From the NCBI GenBank assembly GCA_033032865.1, contig JAWHQI010000004.1:21682001-21746000 (forward strand): DNA of 64,000 nucleotides. The letters run 5' to 3'. Source of the DNA: Dactylorhiza incarnata (taxonomy: Eukaryota; Streptophyta; Magnoliopsida; Asparagales; Orchidaceae). Made by a program: the position numbers and the translations under genes. Under the pieces are notes generated by a model. It worked only from the letters and a program-made list of their open reading frames with translations. It was not told the origin of the DNA and ran no database searches. Shown piece by piece: positions 1 to 8,918 of this stretch; within the stretch, counting starts at the first letter, position 1; each line of letters opens with the position of its first letter.

Positions 1-1003
1 CCTGCGATCTCTGATAGATGCAAGACCGCAATTCTCTGCCGACCACAGAACACCACCAGACCGCTGCACAGACCGCTCCCTTCTTCCGACCTCATGATTC
101 TCCCGAACTCCAGCACCACAACTCCAAGCCGCAGACCACCCGAACACTTTCAGAGGAAGAGGTGATCGCTGCTGCCCACACTATCCGCAGAAGCTGCATG
201 AGAAGAATTCAATCAGAGACCGCCCGGTCAGAAATAAACAGACCGCAAAAACAAGAGCGAACTCAGCTTACACTTGGTGTGTCTAATTGCTGCTACAGTG
301 GCCTCCTATTTATAGGCGTGGGACCTGATCCAGTCACCACCCTATGAGATAGGATCACCACCCCTCAGACCGCGTGACCAGACCGGTCAACCCGCGCGAT
401 CAGCAGCAGTACTGCTTCATTTTGATGAACTCGCCAGCTTCAACATCGACCATGAGTGACCGCTACTCTCACAGCAGATCGCGACTTCAAAGAAGATCGC
501 CAGACCGCCCGAAGCTATTCACCACCTGTGTTCGCACGAGTCCGTGAACACAGTCAGTTCGCCATCAGATCGCGAACTCCTGTCCGCATGCCGATCTCCT
601 CCTGAGACCGCGAACAGCAACCAGCTCGCATACCAGTCTCCTCCTGAGACCGCGAACTAAGACCGCGCGACTAAGACCCTTAGTCCGCGAATACCCCCAG
701 AAAGCCCGGTCAGCTACCAGACCGCATTCCGGAGAGAACCTGGATCAAACTGTGCGGTCACACCAGACCGCCATAGCCTAGAAGAGGACAGCACGCCACG
801 CGGTCACGCACAGACCGCGCGGCTCCACCTTCAGCAGACTTTGGACAAAACCAGCGGTCAACCCGGGAGACCGCAGCTAGGCTTAGATCAGCCAGACCGC
901 AGATGCAGACCGCCAAGTCGCGCGAACTCGTCAGACCGCCCGACTTCCTCCCAGACCGCCCAGGTCCAAAATCCTCCAAACTTCCACTTCAACAATTTTA
1001 ACA
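1..1003 (-). repeat. E1 3' LTR (incomplete, missing about 225 bp)
   Basis: This is the left copy of the E1 LTR. In element orientation it starts TGTTAAAATTG at 1003 and runs off the window before its end. It is full of the word AGACCGC (GCGGTCT in element sense), mainly at 360-960 upstream of the TATA box. The small open frames in this stretch are by-products of GC-rich repeats and are not taken as genes. Confidence 0.93.
305..316 (-). promoter_or_regulatory. TATA box of E1 3' LTR
   Basis: The minus strand reads CCTATAAATAGG, a strong plant TATA box, with the GCGGTCT-rich U3 on its upstream side. The same box is in the 5' LTR at 5698-5709. Transcription would start some 30 bp further towards lower coordinates (inference). 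Confidence 0.8.
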
Positions 1004-4000
1004 CTCCCCCTTGAAGTGGGAAGTTGAAACCAGCCCCAGTAAGCTCCTTAGCCGTGTGAATGGCCCCTTTGCCAGCGCCTTTGTGAAGATGTCTGCGACA
1101 TTGTCCGCACTCCGCACATGCCCGACCGAAAGAGATCCCTCCAGCACCTTCTCCCGAATGAAGTGATGCTCGATCTCGATATGCTTGGTCCTCGCGTGAC
1201 AAACTGGATTGGTTACCAGTTTGAGAGCACTCTCGTTGTCACCGCGTAGCAGAGTCGGCTCTCGAACCTCCTTGTGGATGTCTCCTACCAACCTCCTAAG
1301 CCAGATGGCTTCCTGAGCTGCCAAGGCCGAAGCCTTGTATTCCGCTTCCGTGGTAGAGACCGACACGGAATCCTGCTTCTTGCTGCACCATGAAATAACC
1401 GTGCGGCCCGCCATGAAGACGAATCCAGATGTCGACTTCCGATCATCCGAATCTCCCCCGTAATCAGCATCCATGTATCCATGCAGTTCGAAGCCCGCAT
1501 CCCTCCTGTATAGGAGACCCATATCCGAGGTCGCCTTGACATACTTCAGAATGTTCTTGGCCGCTAGCAGATGAGGTACCCGTGGCTCCGCCATATACCG
1601 ACTCACCCTGCCTACTGCATATGCAATATCCGGCCTTGTGATTGTCAGATAGATCAAGCTCCCAACCAGAGCTCGGAACACCAACGGATCTTGCATAATC
1701 CTCCCCTCATCTTTCCGAAGCTTCATAGCCTTCTCCAGAGGTGTGGAAGTGCACTTCCCTTCCTTCATACCGAATCGCTCCACGATCCGCTCCGCATATC
1801 CAGCCCGAGACACCAGCACTCCACTTTCCTTCCTCTGCACCTCGAGTCCAAGGAAATGGTGAAGCTCACCTAAGTCCTTCATCTCGAACCTGATAGCTAG
1901 CTCGGCCCTCAGCTGAGCTACTTCCTCCGTCGAGTTCCCCGTCACGATCATATCGTCGACGTATAGCAGCACGATGACTTGAAGCTCCCCGCTCTTCTTG
2001 ACGAACAAGCTTGAGTCTGAGTCTGAAGCACAAAACCCACAGAATAGGACATATTCTGCGATCTTTCTGTACCACGCCCTCGGCGCTTGCTTCAACCCGT
2101 ACAGGGCCTTCTTCAGCTTGCAGACATGCTCCGAAAAATCTTCAGACACAAAGCCTGGTGGCTGGACCATGAAGATGTCCTTGTAAATCTCGCCGTACAA
2201 GAAAGCGTTCTTGACGTCGAGCTGCCAAATCTCCCATCCACTGAACGCCGCCAAGGCAATGATGAACCGAACTGAAGTCATTTTTGCCACCGGACTGAAA
2301 GTCTCCTCGTAGTCTTCACCGTATTGCTGCGAGAACCCCCGAGCTACAAGACGAGCCTTGTACCGCTCGATACTGCCGTCAGCTTTCTTCTTCAATTTGT
2401 AGACCCATTTGCATGTTACAGCAGTAGTGCCCTTGGGCTTGGGCACAAGAGACCAGGTCTCATTCTTCTCAAGAGCTGCCATCTCTTCTTGCATTGCAAC
2501 ATCCCACTCCTTCACGCCTTGGGCCTTCTCGAAGCTCGACGGCTCCCTCTCATCCAAGGGACCAGCGAAGAAACATGAGACAAAGCTCACTGTGTTTCCT
2601 CCTGTATAGCGATCAGGGGCAACGATTGCTCGCTTCGACCTCCTCAGCTCCTTCCCCTGAACCGCATTATCTCCAGCTGCTTCTTCCCTAGCTCCTATTC
2701 CAGACGTGCTAGGAGCATCGCTCCCCCTGTTCCCTGAACCAGAAGCCCCCGTCTCAGAACTAGAAGGAGATGGACCACCTGGTGACACAGGTAGCTCCAC
2801 CTGAAGATTCTCCACAGCTTTCTCCGGCACCTCCACCCTGCTCTCTGGTAGCCCCACACCAGAAGACCCCTTGTAAGATGTCACCTCATTGAACACGACA
2901 TCGCGAGAAACAACAAATCTCCGCGTCTTCGGGTCCATGCACTTCCAGCCTTTCTTCCTCTCATCGTATCCCACGAAGACTAGATTCCTTGCTTTCGCAT
3001 CTAGCTTCGTCCGAAGAGCATCTGGAACATGCACGTAGCAGGTGGAACCAAATACCCGAAGGTGAGCCACGCTTGGCTTCTCCTTGAACATCATCTCATG
3101 AGGAGTCAACATATTGATGGGACTCAAAGGCATCCGGTTGATGACGTAGGCAGCACAAGACATTCCCTCCGCCCAGAAGGACTTTGGGATGCTCTTGGCA
3201 TGCAACCAACAATTGCAGGTCTCCGTCAGATGACGGATCTTCCGCTCTGCAACTCCGTTCTGTTGTGGAGTATGAGCACAAGTGAGCTCCCTCCGGATGC
3301 CTGCCTTCCTGCAAAAACTGGAGAACTCAGCAGAGGTGAACTCCCCTCCGTTGTCCGTCCTCAGCTTCTTGATCCGCAAATTCAGCCGACCCTCCACGAG
3401 CTCCTTGAACTCCAAAAACTTGGCAAACGCCTCTGCCTTCTCCTTCAGAAAATAAACCCAGACATATCTGGTGTAATCATCGATCAACACCAGCATATAC
3501 CTGCTGCCTCCGAGGCTTGGGGTAGCAGTTGGTCCCATCAAGTCACCGTGGATGCACTCCAACGGCACACTACTCCTTGTCTGCGACTTATCAAACGGCA
3601 GTCGATGAGACTTGCCGAACTGACATCCCTCGCAAACATGACCTTCACCGTAGGAAGATAGATTTGGCAGGCCCTTGACCAGACCTCTCACCGCCATAGC
3701 TTTCAGCTTATCCATCCCTACGTGCCCCAACCTCTCATGCCATATCACGGCACCATCATTCATCTTCATCTTGTCGACATAAGAACTTGTCGATAAAACG
3801 AACAAGTCTTTCGCTCTCCTCCCGACATAGACAACCTCGGCCTTCACGGCCTCTACATTACGTAGAAATTTCACTTCTGTTGGGCCGAACAGAACGTGAT
3901 ACCCAGCGTCAACAGCGTTGGTCACGGAGAAGAGGTTTTTCCTCATACCGGGCACATGATAGACACTCTTCAAGGTTAATGGCCCTCTATCACTGCCCAA

Positions 4001-4486
4001 GGAAACAACCCCGACCTTCTCGACTGCATGCACAGTATTATCTGCAGTAATAATAGCATTGTTACCTGTGTAGGGCTCCGCTGAAGAAAGCTTCGACCCA
4101 TCCCCGGTGAGGTGATGACCACACCCCGAGTCCACGATCCAGTCCTCCTGATAGTTGATAGGAACCGAGACTCCAATAGAAGCCGAGAAGGCTCCTCCCC
4201 ATCCTCCATCAATATGACTGGCCGGTGCTTCCTCCTTCTCAGCAGCATGCCCTGGTTGAGTATTCAGCCTGCAGTCCTTCTTGAAGTGTCCAACCTTCCC
4301 GCATTTATAGCATTTGAGACCTTCCTTCTTCTTCTTCTCCTCAGCCTTAGGAGGATAGCCTCTCTCCTGCTGTCCAGAAGTTGAAGGCACATAGCTTCCA
4401 GCGGTCTTCTTCTTCTTATCCCACTTCTTCTTCTTTCCTGAGAAGAGAACCTCGCCATCTCCCCCAGACACGGACACCCCCGCCAA
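998..4486 (-). CDS. pol: E1 pol polyprotein (zinc knuckle, PR, IN, RT, RNase H)
   Basis: A 1162-codon open frame encodes the nucleocapsid tail and all enzymes of a copia element. Visible in order: CCHC knuckle (residues 59-72, CYKCGKVGHFKKDC), protease DSG at 119-121, integrase zinc-binding HHCC (H250...C285, C288), integrase catalytic residues in HGDLMGP (D315), RTDNGGEF (D378) and GVAERK (E414), reverse transcriptase with QLDVKNAF (755-762) and YVDD (842-845), and RNase H with DADYGG (about 1006), TEAEY (about 1049), RGDN (about 1083) and a terminal ADIFTK. The frame reads through the PPT and stops with the TAA at the start of the 3' LTR. The first Met is only the first after a stop; gag lies in the same frame upstream. 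All catalytic residues look intact, so it may be enzymatically competent if translated. Confidence 0.95.
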   Translation of the reverse strand: MAGVSVSGGDGEVLFSGKKKKWDKKKKTAGSYVPSTSGQQERGYPPKAEEKKKKEGLKCYKCGKVGHFKKDCRLNTQPGHAAEKEEAPASHIDGGWGGAFSASIGVSVPINYQEDWIVDSGCGHHLTGDGSKLSSAEPYTGNNAIITADNTVHAVEKVGVVSLGSDRGPLTLKSVYHVPGMRKNLFSVTNAVDAGYHVLFGPTEVKFLRNVEAVKAEVVYVGRRAKDLFVLSTSSYVDKMKMNDGAVIWHERLGHVGMDKLKAMAVRGLVKGLPNLSSYGEGHVCEGCQFGKSHRLPFDKSQTRSSVPLECIHGDLMGPTATPSLGGSRYMLVLIDDYTRYVWVYFLKEKAEAFAKFLEFKELVEGRLNLRIKKLRTDNGGEFTSAEFSSFCRKAGIRRELTCAHTPQQNGVAERKIRHLTETCNCWLHAKSIPKSFWAEGMSCAAYVINRMPLSPINMLTPHEMMFKEKPSVAHLRVFGSTCYVHVPDALRTKLDAKARNLVFVGYDERKKGWKCMDPKTRRFVVSRDVVFNEVTSYKGSSGVGLPESRVEVPEKAVENLQVELPVSPGGPSPSSSETGASGSGNRGSDAPSTSGIGAREEAAGDNAVQGKELRRSKRAIVAPDRYTGGNTVSFVSCFFAGPLDEREPSSFEKAQGVKEWDVAMQEEMAALEKNETWSLVPKPKGTTAVTCKWVYKLKKKADGSIERYKARLVARGFSQQYGEDYEETFSPVAKMTSVRFIIALAAFSGWEIWQLDVKNAFLYGEIYKDIFMVQPPGFVSEDFSEHVCKLKKALYGLKQAPRAWYRKIAEYVLFCGFCASDSDSSLFVKKSGELQVIVLLYVDDMIVTGNSTEEVAQLRAELAIRFEMKDLGELHHFLGLEVQRKESGVLVSRAGYAERIVERFGMKEGKCTSTPLEKAMKLRKDEGRIMQDPLVFRALVGSLIYLTITRPDIAYAVGRVSRYMAEPRVPHLLAAKNILKYVKATSDMGLLYRRDAGFELHGYMDADYGGDSDDRKSTSGFVFMAGRTVISWCSKKQDSVSVSTTEAEYKASALAAQEAIWLRRLVGDIHKEVREPTLLRGDNESALKLVTNPVCHARTKHIEIEHHFIREKVLEGSLSVGHVRSADNVADIFTKALAKGPFTRLRSLLGLVSTSHFKGEC
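1004..1016 (-). other. E1 polypurine tract
   Basis: In element sense this is CTTCAAGGGGGAG, directly abutting the TGTTAAAA start of the 3' LTR. It primes plus-strand DNA synthesis and also codes for the last residues of pol. Confidence 0.9.
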
Positions 4487-4558
4487 CTGCCTTGCCAGAC
4501 TTTCCTACGACGCTAGCAGATTCTCCAGCTCTATCAAAGATGGCTGATTAGCCCAACC

Positions 4559-5082
4559 CTACATCGACGTCACAAAGGCCACATATTCCTTCCGCAGGCC
4601 GCGGATGATGTGCCTTTTCAGCTTTGCCTCAGAAATTGGCTCATCAGGATCCAATGCTGATATCTCTGCGCAGAGGTTCTTCATCTTCAGAAAGAAATTT
4701 GAGATAGAAAGATCACCCTGAGCCGACCTTGCCAGCTCATTTTCTAAGAACTGTAGCCTAGCTACATTCTTCTTATTAAACAGCCCATCCAGGGCTCTCC
4801 AGATCTCGGCAGCTGATCCACACCCTAAGATGTGATCGAATAGATCAGGTGAAATGGCACGCTTCAAAGTGAACTCGGCCTTAGCATTGGTCTTTCTCCA
4901 CGCCCTCACGGCCGGACCATTGTCACCCGCTTCTGTTGCCTTCACCTCCTTAGTAGCATCTCCTCCAACAACCTCCAGAGGTCCTCCCCTAGAAGATAGC
5001 TCTGCATACACGACTTCCACTTCTTAAAGTTAGTCGATGTAAGCATCTCAATCCCAAGACCTCTTGCAAATCCACCTTCCAT
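4559..5082 (-). pseudogene. gag: E1 gag, broken by a frameshift and in-frame TAG codons
   Basis: The likely gag start is the ATG at 5082-5080, whose frame opens with a typical copia gag N-terminus including an NFKKWKSC motif. Near 4980 a one-base length change moves the reading into the frame that runs to 4559; that part has the UBN2-type gag core (RAWRKTNAKA, EIWRALDGLF, LARLQFLE-like segment, LKRHIIRGL). That frame ends at a TAG (4559-4561); a second TAG lies at about 4490, and beyond it the same frame becomes the pol ORF. Both TAGs sit where the frame otherwise stays coding. As a copia gag is normally fused to pol, this copy cannot make the full polyprotein without recoding. Confidence 0.85.
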
Positions 5083-5157
5083 TGTTTTTCCTCTGGTTCC
5101 TTCTTCACAAAGACGATGGCTACTCTAAGATTCACTGCTCTATCCACTCTAACCTCC

Positions 5158-5168
5158 CTCTGATACCA
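5158..5168 (-). other. E1 primer binding site (initiator Met-tRNA)
   Basis: The minus strand reads TGGTATCAGAG immediately after the ...TTTTCACA end of the 5' LTR. This matches the complement of the 3' end of plant initiator tRNA-Met, usual for copia elements. Confidence 0.9.
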
Positions 5169-6396
5169 TGTGAAAATTTCCCGGACCTTGTGAGAGCAAG
5201 CAGGAATAACAACTAGAGATACAAGCCAAAGCAACCAGAAACAATCTTAGGCAAACAACCGATCTTTATTGATAGCAAACTTCAATTACAGGGCAAGACA
5301 TGCTTGACGAGACATGATTTCGTCAGCACAAAACTCCAAAGAGAAGTACAGAAAAAACTGATAACTGAAGACCGCCCAACCCGCGCGACCTCCCCTGCGA
5401 TCTCTGATAGATGCAAGACCGCAATTCTCTGCCGACCACAGAACACCACCAGACCGCTGCACAAACCGCTCCCTTCTTCCGACCTCCTGATTCTCCTGAA
5501 CTCCAGCACCACAACTCCAAGCCGCAGACCGCCCGAACACTTTCAGAGGAAGAGGTGATCGCTTCTGCCCACACTATCCGCAGAAGCTGCACGAGAAGAA
5601 TTCAATCAGAGACCGCCCGGTCAGAAATAAACAGACCGCAAAAACAAGAGCGAACTCAGCTTACACTTGGTGTGTCTAATTGCTGCTACAGTGGCCTCCT
5701 ATTTATAGGCGTGGGACCTGATCCAGTCACCACCCTATGAGATAGGATCACCACCCCTCAGACCGTGCGACCAGACCGGTCAACCCGCGCGATCAACAGC
5801 AGTACTGCTTCATTTTGATGAACTCGCCAGCTTCAACATCGACCATGAGAGACCGCTACTCTCACAGCAGATCGCGACTTCAAAGAAGATCGCCAGACCG
5901 CCCGAAGCTATTCACCACCTGTGTTCGCACGAGTCCGTGAACACAGTCAGTTCGCCATCAGATCGCGAACTCCTGTCCGCATGCCGATCTCCTCCTGAGA
6001 CCGCGAACAGCAACCAGCTCGCATACCAGTCTCCTCCTGAGACCGCGAACTAAGACCGCGCGACTAAGACCCTTAGTCTGCGAATACCCCCAGAAAGCCC
6101 GGTCAGCTACCAGACCGCATTCCGAAGAGAACCTGGATCAAACTGTGCGGTCACACCAGACCGCCACAGCCTAGAAGAGGACAGTACGCCACGCGGTCAC
6201 GCACAGACCGCGCGGCTCCACCTTCAGCAGACTTTGGACAAAACTAGCGGTCAACCCGGGAGACCGCAGCTAGGCTTAGATCAGCCAGACCGCAGATGCA
6301 GACCGCCAAGTCACGCGAACTCGTCAGACCGCCCGAATTCCTCCCAGACCGCCCAGGTCCAAAATCCTCCAAACTTCCACTTCAACAATTTTAACA
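5169..6396 (-). repeat. E1 5' LTR, 1228 bp, complete
   Basis: Ends are TG...CA in both orientations (element sense TGTTAAAATTG...ATTTTCACA). TATA box at 5698-5709. U3 (about 5740-6396) carries the dense GCGGTCT/AGACCGC array; R-U5 spans roughly 5169-5670. Confidence 0.94.
5698..5709 (-). promoter_or_regulatory. TATA box of E1 5' LTR
   Basis: Minus strand CCTATAAATAGG, identical to the box in the other LTR. This would drive the genomic RNA of E1. Confidence 0.8.
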
Positions 6397-6559
6397 TCCC
6401 CTCTCTTTGGTCTGACTGGAGCCAGAGGACCTGTGAGAAGAACATTATAATGTCTTCATCAATTGAAATCATGTAAAGCCTGATTCGTGCCTTCCAGAGT
6501 GTGAACTTATATAAGTTGCATGCTGGGGGTCTTGTGGAAGCATAATCCTTAGTACTCAT
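6397..6559 (-). pseudogene. gag: E2 gag N-terminal fragment
   Basis: From the ATG at 6559 the minus strand encodes a gag start with STRPP near residue 9 and LWKARIRLYMISID, the LTRPP / W-K-x-R-M-x-x-Y-L pattern of copia gag N-termini. The frame remains open to the E1 insertion at 6396 (about 54 codons) and then reads into the E1 LTR, so no E2 Gag can be made from here. The last ten residues before the junction no longer look gag-like and a frameshift is possible. Confidence 0.7.
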
Positions 6560-6648
6560 TTTCTTAATAAAATATTATTTGTAATAAAGAGAAATAAGTG
6601 TAGGAGGTCTTTTTGATCAAGGTATTAACCTTTTAATGATAAACATCC

Positions 6649-6659
6649 CTCTGATACCA
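6649..6659 (-). other. E2 primer binding site (initiator Met-tRNA)
   Basis: Minus strand TGGTATCAGAG, separated by two bases (AT) from the TTTCA end of the LTR, the same spacing as in E6. Confidence 0.88.
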
Positions 6660-6959
6660 ATTGAAAGTGCATAGTGTGCCTCTGAGAATCCTCTAGAGGG
6701 GGGGGGGGTGAATAGAGATTTAAAATGTTTCTAACCTATCTGTGCAAACACAATAAAAACCTAAGTGTTATGCTCCAACAAATACTTATCCAGAATAAAA
6801 ACAATGCTGAAATATAAAGCAGGAAAATAGTAAAGTAATCTAGCTATGAGAGACAACACAGGAAGTAGACAATCCAGATGACACACAGAATTTTTATAGA
6901 GGTTCCCCAAAATGTGGGTACTCCCCTCTTCTACCACCTGGTAGGGATGCACCAACTAT

Positions 6960-7112
6960 GCCTGAGTCTTTTGGTAAGGAGACTCTTAGAACCACTGATC
7001 ATTTGATAAGGAAATCATGAACCACAGGATCTTTTGATAAGGAGATCATGAACCACCAGATATTTTGATAAGCAGATCTTGAACCACTGAATCCTTTGGA
7101 AGAGGGATTCTT
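6960..7112 (-). repeat. Hairpin array in E2 leader
   Basis: Five consecutive units of about 31 nt share the loop-side word TTTGATAAGG and the tail GAACCACT, while the stem arms differ from unit to unit and remain complementary: GAGTCT/AGACTC (6964, 6980), TGAT/ATCA, GATCT/AGATC (7028, 7043), AGAT/ATCT, GAATCC/GGATTC (7089, 7105). It lies some 300-450 nt before the LTR 3' end in element sense, that is, in the transcribed leader. Confidence 0.8.
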
Positions 7113-7884
7113 AAAACTCTGTACAGTTGGGAGTGAGAAGGTGAAAGAAAGAAGGGGACAAGAGGAAGAATTTTTTTTTCAGAATTCTTATAAAGGTTGT
7201 ATGAAGAACAGTTTCTTGAATCTTTCACTAGATCTGGTATTGATTAACTCCTGCTTATAATTGTGATGTATTGGAGGAGCTTATGAATGTCAAATCCTTT
7301 TTCTTCTTTCTGATTGATCTTTGGTTGTTATATGATTGTGATGATGAGTATCCTTGTTCTGTTCTGTTCTGTTCTGAGAGAGAAGGAGAGCAGCAGTTAT
7401 TTCTTCTCTGTATATGCTCTATTAGGGTTCCTGGGAGAGGAAGAAGAAGATGATGAAAAACCCCAATAGAATAGTATGGCCGATTGTGATGAATTCCTTA
7501 CTTTTCTCTTTCCTTTCTGCCCTTTTACTGTCCCTGTTCAATTTGAATTTGTTTCCTTTTCTGGTAAATCCTGAAAAGGCATTTTTGTTTCTTTCCTTCC
7601 TTCTTTAATTCCCGACCCGTCCACCAACATTAAGCTTATTTCCAAGAAAGCTTTTCTCTGACCTCTGTTAATTCTTCATTCCATTTGAGGCAATTAAGGA
7701 GCCATTGGGGAATGGTCTTGAGTGAGGTGGGCCATGAGAGAGAGTCCAAAATGACAGCTGAAAAGGTTTTACTTTTTAGACTGTATTGGACATAGCGTTG
7801 AGTTCACTTCCTCTCTCATCGACACACCTTCGAGTTCTTGTAGGAGTAGCTTCAAATTCATCCATGCTCTGATTTGAACTCTAC

Positions 7885-8220
7885 TAGTCGACGTTGCGTC
7901 GATACCCTATCGACGTAACTGTCGAGTTGAAGGTATGGCTCTGAGCTTCATTATCTACGTCGAGATGCAGTCGACGTTGCGTCGACTTTAAATTGCTTCG
8001 ACGGATACTTCCTTCTGCGATGAGTTGAAGTAAAAGATGCGTCAACTTCTCAAAGTACTTCGACAGGTCCATGGCCTCTTTGTCGATATCTATTTGACCT
8101 AACGTCGACTTGAATTACTTCGATAGAAGGGTGAACCACTTGGACTTCTAGTCAAAGTAGCGTTGACGATAACTTGACGATACGTCGAATTCTATTCGAC
8201 GCAAATGTTAACTTTGAACA
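7885..8220 (-). repeat. GTCGACG palindrome array in E2 U3
   Basis: About fifteen occurrences of GTCGA/TCGAC words, many as GTCGACGTTGCGTCGA. A perfect inverted repeat AGTCGACG-TTG-CGTCGACT lies at 7969-7987. The surrounding sequence is AT-rich. Candidate enhancer block (inference). Confidence 0.75.
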
Positions 8221-8384
8221 AATTTTGCTTCTTTTGATCTGGTCTTGATACCCTATGTTGAGTGTGATATCCTAAGACATCTAATGACCAGATTACCCTC
8301 ACTATACACTCTGTAATGCAACCTAAGAGATAAAATCACTTTTTAGATAATTTGTTAATTTATATCAAAGGGGTTTTCCCAACA

Positions 8385-8704
8385 TATCCCACCTGTCCAA
8401 CATTTTGGAGTCCAACCTCTTAGAATAATGCAGAAGAACTCCCATTTTCCCTTTCTGCACTTCACTGTGAGAATTCAGAAGAAAGAGAGACAAAACTCAT
8501 CCATAAGAAGGGGTCTTCAAACTGTTTTTTATCTTTTGGAACTAGAATTCTCTCCAATCAGTCTTCTTTGAGAGAATTATTCTGCACATAACCTCAAACA
8601 TCTCCTTAGAGAACATGTCATGAGAACCAAGCTTGCATAATAGAACTTTCCCCATAATATCAGCTAAGAGTTTTCCTTTCTTATTAAACTCTTCCCATTT
8701 TATA
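8385..8704 (-). other. Orphan segment between two LTRs with a coding-like minus frame
   Basis: This 320-bp stretch is bounded by the E2 LTR end and the E4 LTR start. On the minus strand 8704 to 8542 is open for 54 codons with a plausible protein composition (KWEEFNKKGK, LADIMGKVLL, FSKEMFEVM, KTDWREF) before a TAG. It faintly recalls the putative plant transposon protein family, but I cannot confirm that. Otherwise I see nothing in it. Confidence 0.35.
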
Positions 8705-8918
8705 TGTTAGAACATGGTCTTCCGCATCTCCTAGGTTTGAGAATAACAAATCTTATGTGTATTTGTTCTTATGTGTTTAAGTGTGCAGGAAATAATGCCA
8801 CATGACTCAAGGATAATATAAGAAAGTTGTCCCCAAGTTTGAAGCCAGAATTTCGACATGTCCACTAGCGCCGAAGGTAGCACCTAGCGCAGGCGCTAGC
8901 TCTGATTAGAGTAATTTT
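8705..8918 (+). repeat. E4 5' LTR, first part (214 bp of U3)
   Basis: Begins TGTTAGAACATGGTCTTCC; its end at 8914-8918 (ATTTT) is the target duplication of E3. It contains GCGCCGAAGG and GCGCAGGCGCTAGC at 8868-8901, members of the GCGCTAGC array that continues after E3. Confidence 0.88.
8914..8918. repeat. Target site duplication of E3 (ATTTT), partner at 14742-14746
   Basis: ATTTT directly precedes TGATGGCG of the 5' LTR and directly follows CTACATCA of the 3' LTR. Five-base duplications are normal for gypsy elements. Confidence 0.93.

Larger units (their letters stand above)
1..6396 (-). mobile_element. E1: Ty1/copia LTR retrotransposon, 3' LTR clipped by window edge
   Basis: On the minus strand the order is 5' LTR (5169-6396), PBS, gag, pol, PPT, 3' LTR (1003 down to the window edge). 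Bases 1-1003 align without net gaps to 5394-6396 at a constant offset of 5393. I counted about 17 substitutions by hand, roughly 1.7%, so insertion was recent, in the order of half a million years at the usual rice-derived rate (inference). The domain order PR-IN-RT-RNaseH is that of Ty1/copia. The right flank 6397-6401 (TCCCC) should be one half of the target duplication; the other half is outside the window. The element sits in the gag of E2. Confidence 0.95.
6397..8384 (-). mobile_element. E2: copia element, 5' LTR and start of gag only (interrupted by E1)
   Basis: Reading the minus strand: 5' LTR (8384 down to 6662), PBS (6659-6649), then leader and the first codons of gag to 6397, where E1 is inserted. 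The rest of E2 should lie left of E1, outside the window. The T-rich/G-rich LTR end (a G run near 6700, TTCACCCCC in sense) and the PBS spacing resemble E6 and E8, so these look like three families of one copia lineage (Sirevirus-like, from memory). Confidence 0.85.
6662..8384 (-). repeat. E2 5' LTR, 1723 bp
   Basis: In element sense it starts TGTTGGGAAAACCCC at 8384 and ends CACTTTCA at 6662. U3 (about 7880-8384) holds a GTCGACG array; the leader holds a hairpin array at 6960-7112, followed by GGGGAACC and the C-rich U5. Its length is almost the same as the E6 LTR (about 1725 bp). I could not identify a convincing TATA box. The left boundary is secured by the PBS; the right one rests on the TG start alone. 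No gene is present. Confidence 0.8.

Noticed and set aside
18..347. 109-codon frame in the E1 LTR, repeated at 5411-5740
   Set aside because: It exists in both LTRs only because they are copies; it is antisense to the element, crosses the TATA box and has the composition of the AGACCGC repeats.
7620..7990. Possible TATA boxes for E2
   Set aside because: Several weak AT stretches exist, none positioned or shaped convincingly, so none was annotated.
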